DNA of 64,000 nucleotides. Source: Pogostemon cablin. Lineage: Eukaryota > Streptophyta > Magnoliopsida > Lamiales > Lamiaceae. The position numbers and the translations under genes are program-made. Below the pieces are notes generated by a model. It was not told the origin of the DNA. It saw only the letters and a list, made by a program, of their open reading frames with translations, and ran no database searches. Location of the stretch: the NCBI GenBank assembly GCA_023678885.1, contig CM042963.1, positions 26,911,542-26,975,541 on the forward strand, in the 5' to 3' direction. This document shows, in pieces, positions 1-11,500 of the stretch (position 1 is its first letter; each line of letters opens with the position of its first letter).

Positions 1-654
1 CCTCAACTGATAAAATGAGACGTCAATGCCCCTTACGCTAATTAAACAGCCAGCAGTGTTATCGTGAGATGACAGAGGGGGAGAGAGAACCGCAGACTTG
101 AGGTGGTTAATTTGTCCCCAGCACCTAGTAATTTAGCAGATTATTCATATTACAGAGGTAAACCTCTGTTTTGTTTAAAAAACCAATAGGTATTCCTCTT
201 CTATTCCCCTTAAAGTTGAAACCCAAAATAACAACCGATATTAATGCTGATAAAGTCAATCTTTTTTGGTTTATCTTAAAGAAATCCATATCCGTCACTC
301 ACTCCACTTTCTACATTTTCTCGAGGTTTTAGCAGCCAGGGGTTGAAGATACAGATTAAACTTGAAGCCAAAGAGTTTTCATTTTTTTTATAGATGGAAT
401 TTAAAAGTCAGTTAGCTTCAGGAAATGAATTTGGGCCATTGGGGCGGATTTAATGCTTTGTTTTGTTGGATTTATTTTGTTTTAACATCAGTCAGTGTTA
501 ACACTATTTTGGGGGATTCATGATAGTTGAAGGGTAGACTTGTTTGAAAGTAGGAGTGCTTGATTGAACTGAAAGTTAATGCAAAGGCAAATTTGTACTC
601 AAGAAAAATAGTTGAGGGTGCTCCAAGTACCTTTTCTGAAAATTAAACACTTAC
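1..654 (-). other. Intron 2 (5' part) of the plastid-targeted gene
   Basis: This stretch follows the GT donor at 654-653 of the gene at 655-1919. I translated it on both strands and found no further exon, so the intron probably continues past the left edge. The DNA is AT-rich and has no recognisable repeat. Confidence 0.5.
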
Positions 655-1919
655 CTCGGCAGTGAAAACAAGCATCCAAGTTCTGCCAGGTGACTTTGTT
701 CCTCCAAGGGTATCAAGAAATCCAGAGGCATCAAGCTTTGCCTTCTCAACCATGGAAAAAGCTTGCAGAATTTCCCCTGGTGGAATTTTTCTTGTCTTGG
801 CTGCATCCTTAAGAACTCGTACGCACTCTTCAACTTCCTAAACAAGATACATATATAGATAAAGGGAGAGACCACAGTTAGCTCAAATATTTCACTTTCA
901 AATTCATTGAGAACTGATAATCTTGTATGACCACTCAAAGTTTGTGTTGTTCTTGGATTATTTCTCAAGTTCGCTTGGTTGGCACATGAGACAAGTATTT
1001 AGTTTTAAAATAATGATGATGATTTTACCTGATGAATTGATGGTCTACATCGAAAGAGAGCAAGCCTCTTAAGTGGTTTCCTACTTCCATATATAGTTAC
1101 ATATCACAATTATTTCTCAGCCACTGTGTATTCAGAAGTTACTGACTAAGCGACTTATCAATTTCAGGCAAAACAACACATGAGCTGATAACAATCTGAC
1201 ACATAAATTCCATGAAAAAGCTTGTTTGGATAGTGCTTTTGACTCATTCACTGATCAAAGCTGAGACATTCTACACTTGATATTTTCCGATTCACATAAA
1301 AGAATTGCTTAGAATCGATTCGCATTATAGTGGAAGCTACGATTTGCCCTACATCTAGGAGATACAATTCATAAAGTCACTACGAAACAATAAAAAATAA
1401 AAAAAATAATTATTATTAAACTGGATATTCGAGGTCCAATTGCCACACAAATTTGCACACTTTCTCATATCCCCTGAACTAGTTCCGCCATGGCTCATGG
1501 TTCTAACAAATTAGTTGCGCTCTCTTTCCGAACTATGATATTGGGTCAAATAATTACTCACAAAAAATGGTTCATAAAATGGTTCGTAAAATAGGCAACT
1601 GATCACAGAATACAGAATGACTAAGAAGAATATATTGAATGCACAAGAATAAAGCAAAACCATGACAGATTACATTTCAAGAGGATACCATAGTGAGTTG
1701 TTTTTGTTCTTCAACGACAACGGAGGGCGGTGAACTGGAGATTTGGGCGCCGTCATCAATGGTAACCCTTGTACGTAGACGGGAGACTCTGAGAACTTTT
1801 TTGTTTAGAGGAGGATTTACACAAGTTTGAATAGGTTTTGCATGAAAAGGAAGGATTGAAGAGGAAGAGTTGCAGCGAGAAGGAACAACAGTAAAGGAGA
1901 GGGAGAGAGAAGAAGCCAT
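655..1919 (-). CDS. Plastid-targeted conserved protein, first two exons (partial gene)
   Basis: Exon 1 (1919-1689, 77 codons) opens with MASSLSLSF and is rich in Ser, Thr, Arg and Lys with almost no acidic residues at first, a typical chloroplast transit peptide. It ends ...EEQKQLTM before a GT donor at 1688. Exon 2 (837-655, 61 codons) begins after TTTAG, stays in phase 0 (EVEECVRVLKDAAKTRK) and ends ...SPGRTWMLVFTAE before GTAAGT. An in-frame ATG at 1961, 14 codons upstream, could be the start instead; 1919 is preferred because it gives a standard transit peptide. The SPGRTWML stretch looks strongly conserved, but I cannot name the family. The rest of the protein lies off the left edge. The product is probably a soluble or membrane-associated plastid protein; this rests only on the leader. 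Confidence 0.7.
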
Positions 1920-2680
1920 TTCTAAGTGGCTCACAGTCATTGTGGAGACATGGAGGAACAAGATAGAATTTTGTCACCACTCAATTTTAAGTTCTTCGGT
2001 TAAAAGATTCCCTTTTCGATTTAAACCCCCATGATAAGGTTTAGTGGGTGAAACTATCATTCTATCCCTCAATTACAAAATAAAAAATACAACTCAATCA
2101 ATTTGTTCTCAAGTTAAAGTTGCAGTGAAAAGAGAAAAAATTAGGATTCTTCACTCTGGCTTCCACCATTCGTGAAGACATCTACTTTCGAATCCAATTG
2201 TCTCTTCTGATAAATTGTTCTATATCCATCTCCGCATATATTTCTTAGAAATGGATTGCTAAGTGCACTTGTAATCCTTCCTACTTATATTTTTCTTGAT
2301 TTACGAATGAGTGTGCTCGTGAATGCTGATAGAATTGATGCCTCTGTTTGAGATATATTGGTTGATCTTGTGCTCAATTGAAGCGCAATGAAATGAAGTG
2401 TACAATACTGAAGCTAATATATAGTGCAAGATTACTTCTTTCCCAGTGGCTTTAACCCTCTGTTTCATCTTTACACTTGGAAGGCACACTGATTCTGCAA
2501 AACGATTCGTCCACGTGTCTTCTTTTCTGCTTCTAGGAATTTGGCGTTCACTAATTTGTTGTTCTGAAATCTGTTCAAACTGTGTATTCATTAATTTAAC
2601 TATTGTTTGAAATCAAACTATGATTTTATGCATACATTGTGAAGCTATATTTTAGAATCAAATTATTTGTGTGACAATCA
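1920..2680. other. Promoter-side intergenic region
   Basis: This is upstream of the plastid-targeted gene, which reads leftward. The first 100-200 bases should hold its 5' UTR and core promoter. I see no further gene or clear repeat; the ORFs here show no family resemblance. Confidence 0.3.
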
Positions 2681-2682
2681 TA

Positions 2683-2905
2683 GAGAAATTATCACAAATA
2701 GTCCACTAAATATTACTAAACCCACAAATAGTCCTGTATCTCTAGAAATTTTCAATTTTAGTCATTTTTGTTCCAATTTTGGCCCTGAGAGACTAAAATT
2801 GGATAAAGAATGAGTAAAATTAAAAATTGCGATAGTTAAAGGATCAAATGCGAATTTTCTGATAATTTGACAAATGACTTAAATGACCAAAATGTGATAA
2901 TTTGA
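2683..2905. repeat. Inverted-repeat (MITE-like) element
   Basis: The ends carry matching inverted phrases, GAGAAATTATCACA on the left and TGTGATAATTTGACC on the right, enclosing AT-rich non-coding DNA with phrases such as AATAGTCC and AATTTTAGTC. No convincing target duplication was found, so the superfamily is undecided. Confidence 0.35.
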
Positions 2906-3266
2906 CCGAAAAAATTATAATTTCTCACATTATTTTAAAACTCTCACAATATCATAAAAAAATGTGTTTAAAAATATTATATTTAAAACAATATTCTCAA
3001 AATCGGATTGAACCGGCATGTTCGACTGAAAATTGGAGTCCGAACTAGTCTGAAACACCCAAAAAAATATTCTTAAGGTTGAATCGAGTTGGACAGGAAA
3101 AAATCGGTTGAACCGGTTCAACTGATTCAGTATTTATAGAATTTTTTTACGAAGGGTGAATACTAGTATGTGTGAATTTTCTTCCATGTTTTTGAAGAAT
3201 CTTTCCCCAACTTGTACTTGTAGATTCATAGGGGAAAACATGTCTATATTCATTAATTTATTATTT

Positions 3267-3268
<2 letters not shown>

Positions 3269-3356
<88 letters not shown>
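3269..3356. repeat. (TA)n microsatellite
   Basis: About 88 bases of uninterrupted TA dinucleotide. The Tyr-Ile repeat protein predicted through it is an artefact. Confidence 0.95.
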
Positions 3357-3359
<3 letters not shown>

Positions 3360-3888
3360 AAATGTTTACCCCAAATGACTAGTTAAAATATTGTGTGTAT
3401 TTTTTATTCTTTATTTAAACTTGAAATCATTTTTTTCTTATTTTATTGGTACTAGGAGTGCGGTTGAACTTGAATGTCTTCATCACCTCTTCCTGTAAAT
3501 TTTAAAAGCAAAACAAACTTTATTAGTAATATTTTGAAAGTAGTGTAAAATAATTATAAATGTTTGGGGTATTACAACCGGAAATAAATATTTCAAATTC
3601 TTTTACGTAGGATGGATAATAATTACGATGATGAAATACATTATGAAGAGGAGATTTTTTGTTGTTTTGAATGATCTTATGAATATTTATATGGGATATA
3701 ATATGATTATTAATATGTTTTACATGCACATCAAAGAAAGTTGGTCCCCAACACAGCACACGCATTTTCAGGGCCAATATAGCATTACATCTAGAATCCC
3801 AAGATAGCTAGATAAGTTAGCTAGATAAGTTGATAGAAATTACAGGTGTAGACGATGTGACATATCATAACATTCTTAGGATGAATAT
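3357..3888. other. Gene-free AT-rich stretch
   Basis: I see no gene, RNA or clear repeat here. It leads into the transposase remnant at 3889. Confidence 0.3.
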
Positions 3889-4375
3889 ATGAGCACCCTC
3901 TCTATTCTGTATCATCTTTTAGGGGTAAGTGGTGGCTTTAGGAATACTAGAAATTGCACCTCGACTAAAATTGTAGCTCAACTTTTATTTATTCTAGCAC
4001 ATCATGAGAAATGTCGCATAATAAGTGGTGGCTACAAAAGGTTGACCTGCACAATTAGTTGGAATTTTCATAAGGTCTTTACTGTTGTCCTCAGGCTTCA
4101 TCCATTGTTGCTTGCACGACTTGTTTTCATTGAAGAACATTATATTAATAACATGTTGAACCTTTTTAAGGTAACTATATTTGTCAATTTATAATTATAA
4201 CTTCTATAAAATAGCATTTGCATAGGTTAATAAGTACATATATTATGTGTAGGTCTTTAGGGGTGCTTTGGTGCACTAGACGGTACACACATTGAAGTTA
4301 TTGTTCCAAAGGCGGATCATGGATGATATCGTGACCGCACAACAATTATACGGTTAATGTCCGAGGTGTTTTTTA
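3889..4375 (+). pseudogene. Decayed PIF/Harbinger transposase fragment
   Basis: The first part (3889-4194) reads LLGVSGGFRNTRNCTSTK, then LLFILAHHEKCR and a segment ending VLRLHPLLL. This is the order of the N-terminal helical domain that precedes the nuclease in plant PIF/Harbinger transposases. After a short AT-rich interruption, 4265-4330 reads FGALDGTHIEV followed by VPKADHG, the block holding the first catalytic Asp of the DDE nuclease. A TGA follows HG, and the coding match fades after about 4375. Roughly the N-terminal half of the protein is left, broken by stops and an insertion. I found no terminal repeats or 3-bp target duplication. The identification is from motif memory, but two separate conserved blocks in the right order make it fairly secure. 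Confidence 0.65.
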
Positions 4376-4924
4376 TCAGTATGAAATTCACCTAAATTTT
4401 TGTGCTTAATTAGTATTTATGTTGCTTTAATTCAATAATCATAAAAAATATTATTAATTGCTTAATTATTTAGAGAACCCTCCAATCTTCACACACAGAA
4501 AAAAGTGTAACTATTGGGTGAGATAATTTTACGGATCCCCTTATGTGAAACGGATCATCCATTCACCCAATTAAATTAAATAATTTTAAAGGGTCTTGTT
4601 TGGTTGTTATGAAATTAAAAAATTTTAAAATTAGTTATAAAGTAAAATTAATTGGGCCTAAATAAATTTAAATGGTCTTATTTGATTGATATTAAATTTA
4701 AAAGTTTAAAAATAAATTATAAAAGTAAAATTAATTAGGCCTTATAAGTATATATTTTTTCTACATTTTTCTTACTTAATTTATATTTTTTATTATTTAA
4801 AATTTAAAATTTATTATTTATTTAATTTATTTTTTAATTTAAATATTATATATTTATAAAGTGTAATGTAATACTCTATTGATGAAAATTGCTAATTGTG
4901 CTATGAAGTTTTTCATAAACAATT

Positions 4925-5241
4925 TATAGTATAAATGAAATGTGATAACATTTTAAAAGAGAAGTTATAATATATATATATATATATATATTTAATAAAA
5001 AGTGATAACTAATTAAAAAAATATATTTCGCGAATAATTTATTGGAATAATAAAAAGTTATAACATTTTTAATAAAAAGTGGTTCTTAATTAAAAGAAAA
5101 GTGATATCTGTCTAATTGTATTATTTTACGAATAATTCATTGGAATAATAAAAAGTGATAACATATTAAATAAAAAGTGATACATGATAAAGAATAAGTG
5201 ATAACCATTTAAATAAATTATTTTATAAACAAATTTTAGAA
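4925..5241. repeat. Degenerate tandem array built on AATAAAAAGTGATAAC
   Basis: Imperfect copies of AATAAAAAGTTATAAC or AATAAAAAGTGATAAC recur with spacers such as CGAATAATTTATTGGAATAA. The same phrase resumes at 5526-5600 after the MITE at 5242-5515, so the MITE landed inside the array. A short (TA)n tract lies at 4972-4991. Confidence 0.6.
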
Positions 5242-5515
5242 GAGGCACTCTCTTGTAAGATGGGTTCTTGTGAGACGGATTGTGAAACGGGTCGACCTAT
5301 TACTAAAGTATGTTTATTATATAAGTAAAGTATACCTTTTTTTAAAGTATATTAATAATGAATCATACTATAACACCCAAAAATCATATATTATTTACAA
5401 ACTTTAGAAAAACTTACTTTAATGACTATTAGGCATAATTTATCTAATAATAAGCATGCTTTAACACGTCTCACAAACCGTCTTACATAAACTACGTTTC
5501 AGAAGATACTTTGTC
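5242..5515. mobile_element. Mutator-type MITE, copy 1
   Basis: A 274-bp non-coding element starting GAGGCACTCTCTTG and ending ACTTTGTC, with internal GTGAGACGG and GGGTCGACC phrases shared with four other copies in this window. Flanks ATTTTAGAA (5233-5241) and TTTTTATAA (5516-5524) match at 7 of 9 positions, consistent with an aged 9-bp duplication. Confidence 0.75.
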
Positions 5516-5613
5516 TTTTTATAATGAATAAAAAGTTATAACATTTTTAATATAAAGTGACACCCAATTAAGATATAAAGTAATAATAGAACAGTTGAAC
5601 TATCTCATAAACA

Positions 5614-5614
<1 letters not shown>

Positions 5615-5691
<77 letters not shown>
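5615..5691. repeat. (AAT)n microsatellite
   Basis: About 77 bases of perfect AAT trinucleotide. Confidence 0.95.
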
Positions 5692-5861
5692 TTAATTCAT
5701 TAACATATTTAAGATTGCAATTAATGCGTGTGTAAATATTAAAGTTGGTAGATGTGCGTGAATATGGATTGCAATTAACATACAAGTACGGTTAAATACA
5801 CATTTTATTTATTGAATACACATTCCTTTTAATTTATTATTTCTTAATTTTATTGTGTGCA

Positions 5862-6062
5862 CCGATTTTTCTTGTTCTATCTCAGAGTATCCATTCACCC
5901 GAAACTGATCTGCTTCCATTTCGACTTTCCGTAAGCGGGCCCGGGCTTTTTCCAGCTGTTCAATGGCCCTCCCACGCAGTTCTTCTGAATTTCGAATAGT
6001 ATTTAAGATCCTCTGTTTTCGATTATCTAATAAATCACTTAATGAAAGTAGATTATCTTTCC
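5862..6062 (-). pseudogene. atpF: Chloroplast atpF fragment inserted in nuclear DNA (NUPT)
   Basis: The minus strand reads LSDLLDNRKQRILNTIRNSE, then RAIEQLEKARARLRK and DQFRVNGYSEIE. This is the start of the second exon of plastid atpF, the gene for the membrane-anchored b-type subunit (subunit I) of the chloroplast ATP synthase. The match begins near the plastid intron/exon border and stops after EIEQEK, where unrelated AT-rich DNA takes over, so about 200 bases of plastid DNA are present. Only about 65 of the roughly 180 residues remain, with no exon 1 and no plastid promoter, so it cannot make the subunit. The exact ends need alignment to a plastid genome. Confidence 0.85.
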
Positions 6063-6417
6063 CGTAAAATTTCAATAATATTCTTTTAAAATTAGAATTA
6101 TATATACACCCTATTTAAATTTTTAATTTAATATTACTAAAATAAATTAAGATTTATTACGTGAAATCATGATCAATAATCATTCTTTCATTTTCTCGCT
6201 CAACAGCCACTCTGTACATTTCTGATTTTCTGAAAACTTCCTGATGGCACCCGCCTTTTACATAAAATCCCACGTTTTCTTTCTTAATCCTTCATCAATT
6301 ATTTATTTTTGTTCATCTTCTTTCATAGTATCCAATCTCTCTCATCGTCTAATCTGGAAATTTTGATTTTGGAATGACATCAGAACCATCTTCAACCGAG
6401 CTACGTACCTCCTTCAT
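6063..6417. other. Gene-free AT-rich stretch
   Basis: I see no gene or clear repeat between the atpF insert and the lysine-rich exon-like segment. Confidence 0.3.
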
Positions 6418-6490
6418 CGAATGCTTGATAAATTCAAGAAACATGGATATTTCTTTCTTCTTACCCTTCTTCTTAGGCTTAAACTCTGCA
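6418..6490 (-). other. Exon-like lysine-rich segment, possible captured gene fragment
   Basis: On the minus strand, GTTGCAG is followed by an open segment reading FKPKKKGKKKEISMFLEFI and ...KHSMKE, ending at a good donor GTACGTAG. The composition and the flanking splice signals look like a real internal exon, but I cannot name the protein and no neighbouring exon is visible. It lies between the atpF insert and a RING-ligase fragment on the other strand. Confidence 0.3.
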
Positions 6491-6518
6491 ACCCCACAAG
6501 AAGAAACGAAAAACCCAC

Positions 6519-6760
6519 GTGATTGATCGGATAATTTTCATCAACCCGTTTACTCAAGAAATGGTTGTAATTTTAAGAAGCAATAGTGCTGACAGCAACA
6601 ATAGCTCATTTACGGGCTTTGACTCTTTGTTCAACGACTTTCTGTTGATCAAAGACGGTCGTCCTCCAGCAACGAAGTCATGGAGACACCATGAAAAGTG
6701 TAGATATTGAAAAGGTGAAAATGATGGTGAGCAAGAATCAAATTTTGGTACTAGGTCAAC
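6519..6760 (+). pseudogene. Fragment of a RING1-like E3 ubiquitin ligase
   Basis: The reading frame gives RIIFINPFTQEMVV, then FTGFDSLFNDFLLI, then DGRPPATKS. It is followed, after a small frame disruption near 6675, by MKSVDIEK. Plant RING1/RDUF-type ligases carry this same order (a xNPF segment, GFDxLL, RPPA(S/T)KS, then MPxxxI) just before the RING finger. The zinc-binding RING itself and the N-terminal zinc ribbon are missing, so only a linker fragment is present. The match is from memory and could be coincidental in part, but four ordered blocks are hard to explain otherwise. Confidence 0.5.
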
Positions 6761-7231
6761 TGAAACAATCTTTCGACTACGACCCGGAAAGATAGATTTG
6801 AATATAATTTGTAAGTAGCCACAGGTGTCTAAATATGAAGATTCGTCCTCCCCATGTATAATTTGGTTCTTTCATTGAAGCTATCTTACAATATCCATGT
6901 CTTATCACTCTTTCATTTGCCGGGATGAGAGTATGTAAATAGATTGTTTTGTGTAACTGAATGGTGCAGGTGAAAATATGGTACAGTGGAAGCACTCAAA
7001 AGATTCCTTGCTCACCATCGTCAAGAAATGAGAAGCGCGAGGAAGATGGGGATTACTTGGAAATAAATTTAAGGATATGGTGTGTATTTAATAAATTAGG
7101 GTAATTTAAACTTTTTAACAGTATATAATTTAATAATATAATTAAGAGGTGTGTATTTAATAAAATGAGGCATGTATTATTGGTCAAGATTTGCCCAAAA
7201 ATTAAAGGATCATGACATAAACAAGAATTTT
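6761..7231. other. Gene-free stretch with short inverted repeats to 5785-5825
   Basis: GTGTGTATTTAATAAA occurs near 7079 and again near 7149. Its reverse complement form (ATTGAATACACATT, ATACACATTTTATT) occurs near 5785-5825. Together these could be worn terminal repeats of an element enclosing the gene scraps between them. No gene is visible here. Confidence 0.3.
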
Positions 7232-7463
7232 GAGACACTCTTTTATGAGATGGGTTATTTGTGAGATTGGTCGACCCATCACTAAAGTAGTTTATTGTAT
7301 AGATAAAATGTGCTTATTTACCTTTAAAGTATGTAAATAATAAATTAAATTATAATACACTAAAATCATATTTTAATACATAATTCAGCATACTTTAGAA
7401 AACATACTTTAACATATCTCACAATCCATCTCACGTAAATAACGTCTCACAATAGACTTTGTC
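7232..7463. mobile_element. Mutator-type MITE, copy 2
   Basis: A 232-bp element beginning GAGACACTCTTTTATGAGA and ending GACTTTGTC, with the internal GGTCGACCCATCACTAAAG phrase of the family. Flanks AAGAATTTT and AAAAATTTT match at 8 of 9 bases, a near-perfect 9-bp target duplication. Confidence 0.8.
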
Positions 7464-8015
7464 AAAAATTTTATATGATCATAATATATAAACAAGAATT
7501 TTAAATGGCACATATATATGTACCATACCAAAATACTAAATAATTAATATTTCAATTTTGAATACTTTTACTGTTGAAAATTTCTTCACAGTATCAACCT
7601 CACTCATAATCGGTATACCTAATACTCCCTCTGTCCCTCACTAAAAGAGTCTTTTGTTTTTTGTAGCATGTAGATTAAGGAGTATTATTATTTAATTGCT
7701 TCAATATGGGCCCTTAGAATATTGCTAAAAAGCAAAGGTATTCTTAACATTACATCTGGTCTAAAGTTGTGATAGACTTATAAATTTATTGTTTCTATTT
7801 TACGCCTATCGTGTTAGATAACTATACATAGCCTGATGAATCATAATTCAATGCATTTTCACTCAAGAACCATTCCTAGTTGTACCACAGCATATAGAAG
7901 CTGAAGTATCGATAATAACCTTTTTAATCTCTTTATTAATAGAAAGTTTGAAGAACAGACCAGGAATTAAAATAAAAGTTCTCAAATATGTCCAAAGCTT
8001 ACTGTAAAAATGGTA
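7464..8015. other. Gene-free stretch with a short Stowaway relic
   Basis: TACTCCCTCTGTCCCTCAC at 7624 and AAGGAGTA at about 7678-7685 look like the two ends of a Stowaway element with almost all of its middle deleted. The 3' end of the kinase-like gene may lie in this region, but I could not recognise its last exon. Confidence 0.35.
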
Positions 8016-8277
8016 CTCCCTCCACCCCAAAAAAGCTTTTACATTTTTCATTTTCATTCGTCTAAAAAAAATCTTACATTTTTAAAAGGTAAAAAAGTCA
8101 AAACAACAAATCTTCCCCTTACATTTTATTTACAAAAATATCACCCTTAGCTAACACACCGAACATACTTTATCATTTATTTAATACCAAAAAAATACCA
8201 AAATACCCCCTAAAAGTAACATCTTTCTTAACCTACATGCAAAAAGAAATGTGAATGCTTTTTTGGAATGGAAGGAG
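8016..8277. mobile_element. Stowaway MITE (Tc1/mariner type)
   Basis: A 262-bp element. The left end is CTCCCTCCACCCCAAAAAAG and the right end, on the other strand, reads CTCCTTCCATTCCAAAAAAG. It is flanked by TA on both sides (8014-8015 and 8278-8279), the Stowaway target duplication. It is non-coding and sits just beyond exon 14 of the kinase-like gene. Confidence 0.88.
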
Positions 8278-8565
8278 TATTTTGTTTGCCTTATTGACGG
8301 ATTTGAAATTGATGAATTTGAAATTCCACCCAAAATAGATGAATTTCAGAGCACCCAAATCTCCCAAAAATGATGAAAATAAAAGGGATGGTGCATAGAA
8401 ATACAAATATGCACCAAGAGATAGGTAATTAGGGTTTCAAAATCATGCTCAAAGCTCAAATACTTGGATCAAAGCACAACAAAAAAAATTCATGGAATGT
8501 AGAGTGAAACCTGATCTGGAAATGCAGCCAAGTGAGAATTTCACAAGCATAGAAATATCACTCAC

Positions 8566-11500
8566 CTGGAGAAGATAGCTATGCAGCCAATCCAATGTTT
8601 GAGGGAAAGCTGTAGCTGAGATGTTGACAACCGTATAACCCTGTTCAGTCGTGAGAATATGCACGAGTATCAGAAATGCTTTATGATGCAATTATCACAT
8701 GAAATCAAGTGTCAACCATAGGTGATAGAGGCGGGACGCGCGCTCGAGGCACAAGCCTCTTGTACGTACTGTCCTAGTATGATTCTACAACATATATACA
8801 TAAGTATATCTACTTACAACATAACCTAACTACATTAAGGTATAATCACAAAACATCATATAATGATACATAATAACTCATAAATAGCATGATAACGCAT
8901 ATAACGTCCATACTTAAAATCTTAAATACAAATAAATTGTACGTCATTAAACAATGTATTCAAGTTTAAGAAAGTTATTCAAATGATTAGCTACTAGGCT
9001 ACTAGCAAACTAATCAATTATCATCCTCATCCTCCTATATTTTATTTGGGTAAATTACCAATACTCTTGAGATTTGTCCAAACTACCAAATAAACCCGTG
9101 GTTTAAAAAACTACCAATTAGCCCCTTTGACTTGTATTTGATTTGAACATTGATAAAATACCCTTTTTAAAAATAAAGAGAGATGAAAATGACATCAATA
9201 CCCATATAATTTAACATTATATTTTTAAATTTTACTATTTCATTATTATTTATTAAAATTTCAATACCCAGGGATTAGAGGGTTTTTTTTTTATTTGTTT
9301 AACATGTAAAAAAAAATGTCACTCTAATCCCAGTTTTCTACATATTGAAAAATAGAAAATAATAAAATAGTGAAATTTAAAAATATAATGTTACATACAT
9401 GGGTATTGATGTCATTTCCATCCCTCTTTATTTTAGAAAAAGGGTATTTTCATCAATGTTCAAATCAAATACAAGTCAAAAAGGGTCATTGGTAGTTTTT
9501 CAAACCACTGGATTTATTTGGTAATTTGAACAAACCTCGAGGGGTTTATTGGTAATTTTCCCATTTAATTTATGAAAATTTGTTAGAGACAAGGGATTGG
9601 AACCGTAAGCTTGAACACAAAATTCTATAAGAATTCCATGGAGAAAATACTCTGCCAAAATCCCAAATTTGATATCCAGAAACTGTCGTTTCAACCAAGA
9701 AATAAGAGCTATAAATACTAAATTAAACCTAAGCCCATTAAAATAAAGTCCAACAACCCATATTTAATCTAATCTAAGCTAATCTAATTTAATCTTAAAA
9801 ATTAAAAGAAACTAATTGAAATACAATATGCAAATCTGGAACTACTACTTCCCATGATCTCGCCCTTTATAAACATCTGTATAAAAACCGTTTTCTAATT
9901 CATAGTAGATACATAAATAAAAGTCAATTCCCCTGAAAGAAGAGGCAAGAATCATTGTTTACTAATTGAAAGTGTGTAATAACTTTAAGAAAATAATATT
10001 AAAAAAGGTATAATTGGGAAACGCATGCGAGGAGCCTCTTAAGGTGGAAAAAGGCGCATGGAGGCACAAGGGCCCGAGCCTTTGCGCCTCAGGCGCACCT
10101 CTAATAACTGTGCTCTCAACAGTAGCTCATTAAAGAAACTAGAATTGAAGAAAATTTTGTCCATAATGCTAAGACTAGCCAGATAGAATAGGTAAAGTGT
10201 ACATCGAAATCATTTCTATACTTCACAAAAATAATGGGTCATTAACCTGAATGCACAAAATAATGAAACCAACTTGAATTCTCATTTTAATAATTTCCTT
10301 CTTTGTATGAGAAACGGCCATGACAAAATATCTTTCCTCTTAATCAACACAAGATGCCTTCATCAATGCTCAGATAACCAAATTAGGGCATGCACCCCAT
10401 GGCATGCCACTTAGAACGTAATTTTAACACCTCAGGCAGTAGCAAAGATATCAAATGGTCATACCTGTGACTTAAATGAACAGAGATAGTCTTGAATTGT
10501 TTTCAAGTTGCCAATTAACTTATTCTTGTCCTGGAAAAAAGTAGACACATCATGTCAAAAATTTATTTGAGGAAGAGACCATAGGAGTAGGAACGTTACC
10601 TAAAGGAGTCCTATAATACATGTACATCACAAAAATCTGTTTAAAGAAGAGACCACAACAGTAGGATCCTTATCTAAATTAATCAAATAATTACGATATA
10701 CATCACAAAATCATGCATTCAACACAACATATTAGTGCTATCACAAGCTAATAATAAAAAGAAAGATAAAAATGCTACACTGTAACTCAAATAGTTATGT
10801 GCAACTAAATGACGCAGGTTGTGTGTAAATATTTTCTAGACCTGCTTATCAACCCATCAGATATAACACTTGGACAGATAAAATCTGAAAACAATAATTG
10901 CATAATACAGTTTTTTTATTGACAGTCCATAACAGTGACCAAGGATTAGAATGCATGAGAGGTTTTCAGTACATAATATGATAGAGGTAGAATCTGAGTC
11001 AGGAGCCACAATAAGAGAATACTAATTTCTACAGATATTTTAAGTAAAAACAAAGTAGAAAATAATTGTAAGCAAAATGAAGAGTTTCTTCCTGAAGAAA
11101 TGTTCATGGGCTGTATTAGTTTAGTATAACCTGTATTGGGTATTTTTCGGTGCTACGAGTAGATAACCACTCTTCCAGTAAAGCCTGTAAGAAATTAAAA
11201 AAAATTATGCTTGCCAAACTCTCACAAAGAATAAATGGCGTCAACAAAATAACAGAGTCCAAAAAAAAAGTTCCATGATTCCATCAAGATAACTAATATG
11301 GTTTAAAAACATTGAATGATGATTTACTAATCATTCAAACAAATCTCCCACAAGGCACCAGATGGGATGTCCTATTTGGTGAAACAAAAATGTTATAACA
11401 AATTGTTCATATTTTATTCCATATTTGCCCTTCATTAATAAGTTTTTCTTCTGTTAGTTAAATCACATTTGTTACATTATTCTCCTGCTATTACATTCTA

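Noticed and set aside
1677..1980. Two alternative ORFs over exon 1 of the plastid-targeted gene
   Set aside because: Only the frame starting at 1919 gives a transit peptide and a phase-correct junction to exon 2.
3156..3356. Tyr/Ile repeat ORF
   Set aside because: Translation of a (TA)n microsatellite; no start context or homology.
5600..5785. Poly-Tyr ORF
   Set aside because: Translation of an (AAT)n microsatellite.
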